Below, in pieces: positions 1 to 5,730 of a DNA stretch of 9,813 nt. Made by a program: the position numbers and the translations under genes. The stretch comes from Candidatus Aenigmatarchaeota archaeon (GTDB lineage: Archaea; Aenigmatarchaeota; Aenigmatarchaeia; QMZS01). Below the pieces are notes generated by a model that was not told where the DNA came from, did not search any database, and worked only from the letters and a program-made list of their open reading frames with translations. The stretch lies in the NCBI GenBank assembly GCA_003663295.1, contig QMZS01000028.1, positions 1 through 9,813 of the forward strand, read 5' to 3'. Within the stretch, counting starts at the first letter, position 1; the number at the start of each line of letters is the position of its first letter.

Positions 1-24
1 AAATACCACTTGATAAGTGAAAAA

Positions 25-1053
25 ATGAATGAAGAAAAATATGACGAAGTACTGGAAAATGAAGAAATCTTAAAACATTTCAATTTTCGTGAAGCAGAAC
101 TTCTAGAGAAACATCCGTACGCAATTGAAACAATCACTGGGATGTTCCCGGGTTCAAATTATAGTTTAATATCAGAAAAGATAACCCTTGAATTTACAAA
201 TGACTTAAAAGAAAAAATAACAGAAAGAAATCTCAAAAATGCGAGCAAAGAGATAAAAATTTCATATCTTGGATTGTTATGGAACCGCATCAAATATCAA
301 ATAAATAATAAAATTAAAAATGATTTTTCAAATTTCTGTTCAAACACCTGCGATTTTCTTAATATATCTGAAAGTGAATTTCTTGAATATACCAAAACAG
401 GTATAAACCAACCTCTGCCTTCTGCATCAGATATTAAAGATTATTTAAACACAGGAAATACAAAAAGAAAAAGTGATATCTCAAAAATGAAAAATACTGG
501 TTCTGTAGTTATTAATGATTACAACACACTTAAAAAATTATTGGAAGTTTCTTCGGAGAAAGTTAAGGAAAATGAAGAACTGATAAACTTATATAATAAT
601 AGAATACCTCCGCTGGAAGAAGATATAAAAGAATTAAACACAACTTTATCGGACAGAGGCTCAGAACATTTTGAAATTTTTGGAACCCATGAAACCCTCT
701 GGAAAGATATAGACAAACAAGTTAAACTTGAAGGAACAAAAAAAGTTATTGAATTGTATGAGAAACAGATAAATCAGCTTAATAGAATCATTAGAAATCT
801 GGAACCCTATATAAAAGGGTGGGAACTTGGTGTAGATAAAATAAAAAGTTATCTGGAGGAACTTAATCTTGACCCTAAATCCCTAGAGAGAAAAAACAGC
901 TGCTGGGTATCTGCCAGTACATTCCCTGATGATAAATACTGGTCTAAAAAACAATATGACATGGTATATGAATTATGTAAAAATGTGTCTTTAACCCACA
1001 ATCCAAGTGAAAAAACCTGGAAAAATATTATAGATGCGCTTTGCGAAATATAA
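25..1053 (+). CDS. Hypothetical coiled-coil protein, first gene of the accessory block
   Basis: I do not recognise this family. From the ATG at 25 the product has 342 residues and is rich in Lys, Glu and Asn. No signal peptide or membrane segment is visible. Residues about 165-208 and 234-262 look like heptad-type coiled coils, and the C-terminal part is aromatic with several Trp (W294, W306, W332). Cysteines (C105, C109, C293, C318, C340) form no obvious metal motif. I chose the ATG at 25 because a weak GTGA sits about 5 nt upstream. The frame is open to the left edge (a TTG at 10 is also in frame), so the true start may lie outside the window. The stop overlaps the start of the next gene (TAATG), which suggests co-transcription and coupled translation with the genes to 3205. 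It could be structural, or part of a mobile or defence cassette; nothing seen decides this. Confidence 0.7.
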   Translation: MNEEKYDEVLENEEILKHFNFREAELLEKHPYAIETITGMFPGSNYSLISEKITLEFTNDLKEKITERNLKNASKEIKISYLGLLWNRIKYQINNKIKNDFSNFCSNTCDFLNISESEFLEYTKTGINQPLPSASDIKDYLNTGNTKRKSDISKMKNTGSVVINDYNTLKKLLEVSSEKVKENEELINLYNNRIPPLEEDIKELNTTLSDRGSEHFEIFGTHETLWKDIDKQVKLEGTKKVIELYEKQINQLNRIIRNLEPYIKGWELGVDKIKSYLEELNLDPKSLERKNSCWVSASTFPDDKYWSKKQYDMVYELCKNVSLTHNPSEKTWKNIIDALCEI

Positions 1054-1804
1054 TGCCAACAACAATGTCTGGAGGGAGTCAATCAATCTTACCTTCATAT
1101 TTCCCGCCAGATCCGGATTATTATGCTGATTTAAATAGTTTAAGTCCTGGAGATAAAGAAAAATGTAAGGATGTGGAAAAAAGACAGGTTACACTCCATT
1201 AGAATTTAATGAATTTATCTACACCCAACTTAATATTGATTCAGAAGAAATTCCTGGGATTAAAAAAAAGCGTGAAACAGAACAGACTTTATATGCATTG
1301 TATTGTGAAACAGAAAAACTGAGAAAACAATATAATAGCAAAATAACTGAAAAATTTAAAGATAATTTAAACTTATTTCCTGAAGGTGTGGAATTGTCCT
1401 TTGATAAAACAGAATACAATAGAGAACTGGATAATATATGCGAATATGGAAAAGAATTGGTTAAACAGGTTTATGAGCTTGAAAGAAACTGGTATGAAAC
1501 CTTATCTAAAGAATTGAAAAATCAACTCACTGAAATAGGACCTTTCCTTGCAAGTGACTATAGATTTATTGGCAATTTGCATTGGGTTTCGTTGTATGTG
1601 CCTCAATATAATGAAAATCAATCACATGAAGAAATAAAAAATAATTTTGAAGAAAATGTTAAAGATATACTTGTGGATTTGGAAACAAAAAAAGAGGAAT
1701 ATAAAAAAGAATTATTGAATACTGAATCTGAACTAAAGGAATTGAAAAATAAAGTAATTAATTTGGAATTGTCAACCAAAATACATTCTGAAATAGGTGA
1801 TTGA
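1053..1804 (+). CDS. Hypothetical coiled-coil protein, interrupted by one frameshift
   Basis: The family is unrecognised. Reading starts at the ATG at 1053, which overlaps the previous stop. It runs 49 codons with a Pro/Tyr/Asp-rich N-terminus (contains SYFPPDPDYY) to a TAG at 1200-1202. The frame that continues is open from 1169 to the TGA at 1802-1804 and has no ATG or GTG at its beginning, so it reads as the missing remainder of the same gene. One added base, most simply in the A6 run at 1177-1182, joins the parts into about 250 residues. A gene caller might instead start the second part at the TTG at 1298. The last 60 residues are a strong Lys/Glu coiled coil; a central stretch carries FLASDYRFIGN and LHWVSLYVP. 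The next gene begins 2 nt after the stop. The break may be a sequencing error, a true mutation, or slippage on the A run. I see no known domain. Confidence 0.6.
1796..1801 (+). promoter_or_regulatory. Shine-Dalgarno site GGTGAT that decides the start at 1806
   Basis: GGTGAT matches the usual archaeal anti-SD (3' end of 16S rRNA) and lies 4 nt before the ATG at 1806. It supports that ATG over the in-frame GTG at 1797, which overlaps the site itself. It lies inside the end of the upstream gene, as expected for coupled translation. Confidence 0.6.
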
Positions 1805-1805
1805 A

Positions 1806-2654
1806 ATGGTAAAAAAGATAAGAAATTTTCGAGTTGACCTCTATTCTGATTTTAAACCAGCAAGCACCTATAAAAAGATAATACATCAACCAACAATTAA
1901 AGAATTATTCTGTAGTGATTCCAATAAATTCTCGGAAATTATAACAGAACCTTGTCAAGAACCTGAAAAAATAAAGACTTTGTATGTGAATGAAGAAAAA
2001 AAGGAAATTTTAGAAAAAGTGTTGGAACTGTCTTTTGGAACTATTGCAAAACTAATGTATGGTTTAGTAGATCTCAAAGTCAAAGCTCTCAGAAGAAACA
2101 AATATGATGTACCTTATTCTTGGGAATCTGGAGATCATTATTGGTTCCCACATTCTTTTCATCTTGATAAAGGCAAACTAATTTATTTTGCAGATAAAAG
2201 AGGTAAGTTTCCTAATAATGTTCGATGGGGTGAATTAGAATGTCGTGGATCTATGTTCTTATTAGATGAATGGAATACAATTATCTCTAAAGAATATAAA
2301 AAAATAGAACCTGTTGACGGTCCTTATGATGTTTATCTGGCAAACGATAACTATTCTCATCTAATAAGTTTTGATGGTCAGGAACTTACAAAAAAAGATT
2401 ATAATAAAATAACTCAAATAGATGATGGTTTTTTTAAATGTTCTTCTTGTGGAGAATATGAGGTTGAATGGATACAATTAAGTGAAACTGAAAAAGAGCT
2501 TTCAGAAATGCGTGAAAAAATATATAATATGAAACAAGATACAGAAAAAGTAATTGAAAAATCTATATCTTGTAAAAAATCTTACACAAAACCAACAATG
2601 GAGCGCATTGCAATCTTTTATCCTCCATTAGGTTATTTTGGTAATGGTAAATGA
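1806..2654 (+). CDS. Hypothetical protein with a single CxxC knuckle
   Basis: This is a 282-residue protein of no family I recognise. Near the N-terminus is the short motif KIRNFRV (residues 4-10). A charged helical stretch (about 60-98) follows, then a central segment rich in aromatics (DVPYSWESGDHYWF around 101-114, later VRWGELECRG). C212 and C215 form CSSCGEYEVEW, half of a zinc-ribbon-like motif; no second CxxC is visible, though C256 might contribute. The C-terminus is a short coiled coil (about 226-252) followed by a hydrophobic IAIFYPPLGYF tail. The start at 1806 has a good GGTGAT site, and the start of the next gene overlaps this one by 11 nt. The neighbour at 2644-3205 is a degraded relative: it shares KIKNFRV near its N-terminus, DVPY...HYW in the middle, and an identical 13-nt stretch. 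Function is unknown; the cytoplasm is likely since no membrane segment is seen. Confidence 0.7.
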   Translation: MVKKIRNFRVDLYSDFKPASTYKKIIHQPTIKELFCSDSNKFSEIITEPCQEPEKIKTLYVNEEKKEILEKVLELSFGTIAKLMYGLVDLKVKALRRNKYDVPYSWESGDHYWFPHSFHLDKGKLIYFADKRGKFPNNVRWGELECRGSMFLLDEWNTIISKEYKKIEPVDGPYDVYLANDNYSHLISFDGQELTKKDYNKITQIDDGFFKCSSCGEYEVEWIQLSETEKELSEMREKIYNMKQDTEKVIEKSISCKKSYTKPTMERIAIFYPPLGYFGNGK

Positions 2655-3205
2655 AAAGAAAAACCTAAAATGGAATGAAACAGAAAAAATAAAAAACTTC
2701 AGAGTTAAAATTATTTCTCCAAGTAATCCTTATTATCTGGATGAACCTGTTAAGACAAAATTAATTCCAGAAAAAGACTCCGATAAACTTACAGGGAACA
2801 ACAAAATAAAAGAAACTATGAATTATTAAATATCAACAATTTCAATCCTGTTTGGTAGAACAGAAATCAATATGGACAACCAATATCTAAATTTTATATT
2901 GATTACAAATACCAAAAGAAGTTAATAGAAGGTATGCTTAATTTTTGTCATGAGGAAGATACTTCTCCCAGAGATGTACCTTATTGCACTACTGGAGCTT
3001 GTATAGTTATGGTATATATGGTGTAGAAAAATCCATAGTAGCCTGGAATGAAATTGAATTGGTATCAGGCAAAAGATTAAAACACACAATAAAATCTCTG
3101 AATCAAGGAATTTACGAAAGTTACAAAACCTTTGGGTGTAATGAACGACATGATATAATTAATTTGTCAAAATTAACCTCTATTAAATTAAAGTCAGGTT
3201 TCTAA
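2644..3205 (+). pseudogene. Decayed paralogue of the 1806-2654 gene
   Basis: The ATG at 2644 begins a 61-codon frame ending in TAA at 2827-2829, with KIKNFRV matching KIRNFRV of the upstream gene. After a gap, a second frame (about 2859-2985) reads FYIDYKYQKKLIEGMLNF and RDVPY, which lines up with LYVNEEKKEILEKVLEL and YDVPY upstream. A third frame (about 2984-3205) then gives HYWSLYSYGIYGVEK, matching the position of HYWFPHSFHLDKGK. The 13 bases at 2973-2985 are identical to 2106-2118. At least two frame changes and a stop separate the pieces, and the zinc-knuckle half of the parent is not found. I infer a tandem duplicate that has lost its reading frame; several sequencing errors are an alternative. 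Whether the segments make separate short proteins cannot be told. Confidence 0.6.
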
Positions 3206-3207
3206 AA

Positions 3208-3232
3208 TGAGATTTATTTTAATTTATTTACA
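3208..3232 (+). promoter_or_regulatory. Probable TATA-type promoter of the tRNA-Val gene
   Basis: The 33 bases between the last accessory frame and the tRNA are almost pure A/T. A TTTATTTTAATTTA element lies about 15-28 nt before the first tRNA base, near the usual distance of an archaeal TATA box. No BRE could be distinguished. Confidence 0.35.
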
Positions 3233-3253
3233 TTTTATGGGCTGGTGGTCTAG

Positions 3254-3285
3254 ACTCTGAATAGCAACAAATATCAGGGAGATAA
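3254..3285 (+). other. tRNA intron 1 (32 nt) in the D-loop, position 15/16
   Basis: A bulge-helix-bulge can be drawn exactly. The central four pairs are exon 3248-3251 (GTCT) with intron 3280-3283 (AGAT). The 5' bulge AGA is 3252-3254, cut after 3253; the 3' bulge AAG is 3284-3286, cut after 3285. The inner helix is 3255-3260 (CTCTGA) with 3274-3279 (TCAGGG), closing a 13-nt loop. The outer exon-exon helix is weak (wobbles only), so the motif is of the relaxed kind. Removal restores an 8-nt D-loop, AGGGGTTA. Confidence 0.85.
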
Positions 3286-3329
3286 GGGTTATGACGCTGC
3301 CTTTACAAGGCAGAGGTCGGCGGTTCAAA

Positions 3330-3442
3330 TGAACCCTTTTCATAGGTGAAGCAAATGCTTGTCTTTCAGACGGCACCCCAATTTGCTTCGCAAATAGAGG
3401 AAAGGTCAACACTCTAAAAAGATAATTGGGGTGAAATGAAAA
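3330..3442 (+). other. tRNA intron 2 (113 nt) in the T-loop, position 59/60
   Basis: The outer helix is the T-stem itself, 3319-3323 (GGCGG) with 3444-3448 (CCGCC). The central four pairs are 3324-3327 (TTCA) with 3437-3440 (TGAA). The bulges are AAT at 3328-3330 and AAT at 3441-3443, each cut after the second base, giving the standard loop TTCAAAT. The inner helix is less clear: ACCC(T) at 3333-3337 can pair with (G)GGGT at 3428-3432 across an internal loop. The intron also holds a perfect 10-bp helix, 3374-3383 (CACCCCAATT) with 3424-3433 (AATTGGGGTG), and small hairpins. It has no homing-endonuclease reading frame and no C/D-box pair. Confidence 0.85.
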
Positions 3443-3456
3443 TCCGCCTCAGCCCA

Positions 3457-3466
3457 TTTTAATTTT
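3457..3466 (+). terminator. T-rich end of the tRNA-Val transcription unit
   Basis: TTTTAATTTT directly follows the discriminator base. Short T runs are the usual archaeal termination signal. It overlaps the end of the convergent hjc gene, so the reverse complement could also contribute to ending that transcript. Confidence 0.5.
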
Positions 3467-3836
3467 AAAAACTACTGAAGAATTCAATCCCAAACCCCTT
3501 TTCTTCAATCAGTTTCTCAGAAGCCACACCCTTGTTTTCAGTTACCTCATTTGCTTTCAGAAACTTCCATCCCTGTTGCTCTTTCTTCATTGCTATTAAT
3601 GGAATTGCTCCTGCCTTTTCAGCAAAGTCGGTCAAACTTTCCATCTGTCTCTCTGAAATTCTCACGGTTGAAGCCCAGCTTTTGCATTCAAAAACAAAAA
3701 TGTGCCCAAGTTTGCACGCAATTACATCTATAGAATCCTTCCCGGACTTCGGCGCTCTTAGAACCGCAAAACCCAGACTTGAAAGAAGTTTCATTAATTC
3801 ATGTTCTGCCCTAAATCCTTTTTTGTATGTGTGCAT
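3465..3836 (-). CDS. hjc: Holliday junction resolvase Hjc
   Basis: The product of 123 residues resolves four-way DNA junctions by paired nicks during recombination and fork repair, acting as a dimer with the type II restriction enzyme fold. Visible family signatures are KKGFRAEHEL (5-14), GFAVLRAPKSG (22-32), DVIA (37-40), FECK (49-52), and later GAIPLIAMK and GWKFL. The likely metal and catalytic residues are E11, D37, E50 and K52. The residue after E11 is His (H12), where the Pyrococcus enzyme as I recall it has Arg, a departure in an active-site strand. Length agrees with the family. I chose the ATG at 3836 (MHTYKKG) over the TTG at 3845, which would overlap the upstream stop. It lies 1 nt after the SemiSWEET stop, so the two are probably one transcript. 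The opposite-strand open frames here are shadows. Confidence 0.92.
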   Translation of the reverse strand: MHTYKKGFRAEHELMKLLSSLGFAVLRAPKSGKDSIDVIACKLGHIFVFECKSWASTVRISERQMESLTDFAEKAGAIPLIAMKKEQQGWKFLKANEVTENKGVASEKLIEEKGFGIEFFSSF

Positions 3837-3837
3837 A

Positions 3838-4092
3838 TTAACCAAATTTTAATTTAAGCAACAATAAAATAAATATTAATACCAGACTAATTCCGTTTGC
3901 AAGTAAAACGGCTAGATCACTAATAAGAAATCCATAAACCACCCACAGAAAAACGCCTGAGAAAAGAATTGCGCACCAACCCAATGAAATGTCTTTCGTT
4001 TCCTTGAGTTTCATTGTTTTGAGTAATTGGGGTAAAAGCGATACTGTGGTCAACGCCCCGGCAATAAGACCAACAAGAATAATGTAATCCAT
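3838..4092 (-). CDS. SemiSWEET / MtN3-saliva family small membrane transporter
   Basis: An 84-residue, very hydrophobic protein with three predicted membrane helices (about 4-22, 36-56, 60-79), the length and layout of a single triple-helix SemiSWEET unit. The PQ motif is at 21-22 in LLPQLLKTMKLKETKDIS, followed by the W50 and N66 region (FLWVVYGF, LLANG) that lines the sugar site in characterised members. Such proteins dimerise to form a facilitator for sugars or similar small solutes; the substrate here is unknown. It is the first gene of a pair with hjc, 1 nt apart, and diverges from the amidotransferase-like gene. No clear ribosome site is seen, so the message may be leaderless. Confidence 0.85.
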   Translation of the reverse strand: MDYIILVGLIAGALTTVSLLPQLLKTMKLKETKDISLGWCAILFSGVFLWVVYGFLISDLAVLLANGISLVLIFILLLLKLKFG

Positions 4093-4148
4093 AAAGTAAA
4101 ATAAAAATTAAGTTATTGTTGAACCAAAAAAATATAGTTTCTATAATT
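4093..4148. promoter_or_regulatory. Divergent promoter region between SemiSWEET and the amidotransferase-like gene
   Basis: Fifty-six A/T-rich bases must serve both directions. A TTAATTTTTAT element on the minus strand (4101-4111) and AAAAAATATAG on the plus strand (4126-4136) are the best TATA-like candidates. Both are close to the start codons, consistent with leaderless messages. No operator-like palindrome stands out. Confidence 0.35.
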
Positions 4149-4710
4149 ATGAAAATTCTGCTTGTAAACAATCTCACAAAACATTTGGAAGAACTACAGG
4201 AAATATTAAAACCTCATAAAATTACAACAGTGCATTTTCAGGAGTTGCCTAAAAATTATTCTGATTTTGACTATATACTTCTCTCCGGGGGCAGCAAATA
4301 CAAAGTTAAAAATAATGAAAAAATTTACAAACAGGAAATTGAACTCATAAAAAAATCTGAAATTCCTGTTTTTGGAATTTGCCTTGGATTTGATATTAAT
4401 TTGTCATTCTTACGGAGAGAAACTTGAAATGCTCAAAGAAAAAAGAAGAGGTTTAAGAAATCTGGATATTATTGAAAAAGATATTTTGGTGGAAAGAATC
4501 AAAAAATTAAGTGTTTTCGAAGCTCACAGATTTTATGTAAAAGAAGTCAGAAATCTAATTTTGCTGGCAAAATCAAAAATCGGGGTTGAAATCATAAAAC
4601 ACAGGAAGAAGCTAATTTACAGGGTCCAGTTCCACCCTGAAATAAAAATGGAAGAAAATCAGGGAATTCAAATCCCGACAAATTTCCTGAACTTACGCAA
4701 AACAATGTGA
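4149..4710 (+). CDS. Class I glutamine amidotransferase-like protein, frameshifted
   Basis: The start at 4149 gives MKILLVNN; frame one continues to about 4394 and frame two carries on from about 4396 to the TGA at 4708-4710. Dropping one base (for example A4395 in GATATTAATT) restores 186 residues, the normal size of a stand-alone glutaminase domain such as the GMP synthase GATase subunit. The nucleophile elbow is FGICLG with C78 (codon 4380-4382), and the His/Glu pair is in FHPEI (H162, E164), so the catalytic triad survives. An LLSGGSK loop (44-50) matches the family's SGGP region. The residues after the elbow, FD, differ from the usual HQ, and the N-terminus lacks the DNGGQY-type motif of GuaA. 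I therefore call it only amidotransferase-like; it would release ammonia from glutamine for an unidentified partner. The break may be an assembly error or real decay. Confidence 0.7.
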
Positions 4711-4734
4711 ATTAAATAGTTTAATAATTTAGTT
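4711..4734 (+). promoter_or_regulatory. Possible TATA box of rpa
   Basis: TTAAATA at 4712-4718 is about 17-23 nt before the ATG at 4735, and there is no Shine-Dalgarno sequence between. This fits a leaderless archaeal promoter but is weak evidence in such A/T-rich DNA. Confidence 0.3.
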
Positions 4735-5667
4735 ATGGATATTAGCGAATTGAAAGACAAAATTGCAAAAGAGGCGGGATTGACCCGGGAAGAAGTTGAT
4801 AAAAAAATAGAAGATAAGGTTTTTGAACTATCTGAATTGGTTTCTGAAGAAGGCGCCGCTTATATTGTTGCAAAAGAAGAAGGACTTGACCTGCTTGAGA
4901 AAAGAGAAAGAAGTCTGAAGATTAAAAATATAATTCCAAACCTCAGAAATGTTGAAGTTGTAGGAAAAATTGTGGAATTGTCTGAAGTCAGGGAATTTGA
5001 GAGAAATGAAAAAAAAGGGCAGGTAAGAAATATCACAATCGGGGATGAAACTGGAAGAATTAGAATTGTATTTTGGAATAATATGGTTGATTTAACTGAA
5101 AATTTAAATGAAGGCGATGTTGTAAGAGTGAAACAGGGATTTACAAAAGCAAACACTTTTGGGATTCCTGAAATCCACTTAAGCGCAAGAAGCACAATTG
5201 AACCTGAAGAAAAAGAAATTGAGGTTGCGGAAAAATCTGAAATATATTCTGAGGTTCCTGTTTCAAAAAATATAGGTAAAAGAAAAAATCTAAAAGAAGT
5301 TGTGGATAATGATTTTCTTGAAGCAAAAGCCGCAATTGTTTCTTTGTCAGAAAGAGAATATCTCACATGCCCTGACTGCAATTCAAAACTTGAAGAAATT
5401 AACGGGAGTTGCGTGTGCAAAGACCACGGTAAAGTTGAACCTAAAAGAAATTTAATAATTCACGGTTACCTTGATGATGGATTAACGACCTTGAGATTTG
5501 TTTCATTCAAAGAAACCGCAGAGAGGATTAAAAATGAAAATCTAATTGGTAAGGAAAAACTCTTTACAGGAAGAATAAAGAAAAATGAATATTTTGGCAA
5601 TCTTGAATTAATGGTGAATAAAATCGAGGATATTGATCTTGATGAAGAAATCAGTAAATTAAAATAA
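4735..5667 (+). CDS. rpa: Replication protein A (single-stranded DNA-binding protein with OB folds and zinc finger)
   Basis: A 310-residue archaeal RPA that coats single-stranded DNA in replication, repair and recombination. Residues 1-60 are a helical N-terminus. The first OB fold spans about 70-155, with VVGKIVELSEVREFER, the GQVRNITIGDETGRIRIVFW strand pair, and NEGDVVRVKQG. The second part (about 195-300) holds a zinc-binding insertion, C212-x2-C215 and C226-x-C228-x2-H231, followed by OB strands (NLIIHGYLDDG, TLRFVSFKETAERI). The product is shorter than multi-OB RPAs of some euryarchaea and resembles the form with one or two OB folds plus zinc finger. The ATG at 4735 follows an A/T-rich stretch with no ribosome site, so translation is probably leaderless. 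It lies 24 nt downstream of the amidotransferase-like gene and upstream of aIF2-alpha. Confidence 0.88.
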   Translation: MDISELKDKIAKEAGLTREEVDKKIEDKVFELSELVSEEGAAYIVAKEEGLDLLEKRERSLKIKNIIPNLRNVEVVGKIVELSEVREFERNEKKGQVRNITIGDETGRIRIVFWNNMVDLTENLNEGDVVRVKQGFTKANTFGIPEIHLSARSTIEPEEKEIEVAEKSEIYSEVPVSKNIGKRKNLKEVVDNDFLEAKAAIVSLSEREYLTCPDCNSKLEEINGSCVCKDHGKVEPKRNLIIHGYLDDGLTTLRFVSFKETAERIKNENLIGKEKLFTGRIKKNEYFGNLELMVNKIEDIDLDEEISKLK

Positions 5668-5730
5668 GAGCTTTGCATAAAATTCTAAATTTTAGTGGAT
5701 TATGGTAATTTATCAATTTTTAAATTAATT

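Larger units (their letters stand above)
3239..3456 (+). tRNA. tRNA-Val (anticodon UAC) with two non-canonical introns
   Basis: Exons are 3239-3253, 3286-3329 and 3443-3456 and join to a 73-nt tRNA. The acceptor stem is GGGCTGG/TCAGCCC (last pair G-U) with discriminator A3456. The D-arm is GTCT-AGGGGTTA-TGAC. The anticodon stem is CTGCC/GGCAG with loop TTTACAA, putting anticodon TAC at 3304-3306 (valine). The variable loop is AGGTC, and the T-arm is GGCGG-TTCAAAT-CCGCC. No CCA is encoded; TTTT follows at once. The interruptions are after nucleotide 15 (D-loop) and between 59 and 60 (T-loop), while the usual 37/38 position is intact. Both junctions fit archaeal splicing endonuclease rules (see the intron entries). 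Ordinary tRNA searches could miss it because both the D-loop and T-loop are split. Convergent with hjc, 8 nt apart. Confidence 0.9.

Noticed and set aside
1177..1183. A AAA AAG resembling a bacterial programmed -1 slippery heptamer
   Set aside because: The incoming frame reads GAA AAA AGA, so the heptamer is not in the phase needed for classical tandem slippage; only less efficient slippage remains possible.
3381..3395. Perfect hairpin ATTTGC-TTC-GCAAAT as a terminator
   Set aside because: It lies inside intron 2 with no T run after it and must be transcribed through to reach the third exon.
3224..3412. 62-codon minus-strand open frame
   Set aside because: Overlaps the tRNA-Val exons and introns; the RNA explanation accounts for the sequence fully.
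3330..3442. Box C/D guide RNA or homing endonuclease inside tRNA intron 2
   Set aside because: No CTGA D box and no LAGLIDADG-type coding potential in 113 nt.
3239..3456. Permuted or trans-spliced tRNA halves
   Set aside because: All three exons are in normal 5' to 3' order on one strand with spacers bearing cis splice motifs.
3532..3852. 106-codon plus-strand open frame
   Set aside because: Antisense to hjc, whose catalytic motifs are clear.
4860..5420. 186-codon open frame on the minus strand
   Set aside because: Lies wholly inside the well-supported rpa gene; Ser/Phe/Leu-rich low-complexity translation typical of an antisense shadow.
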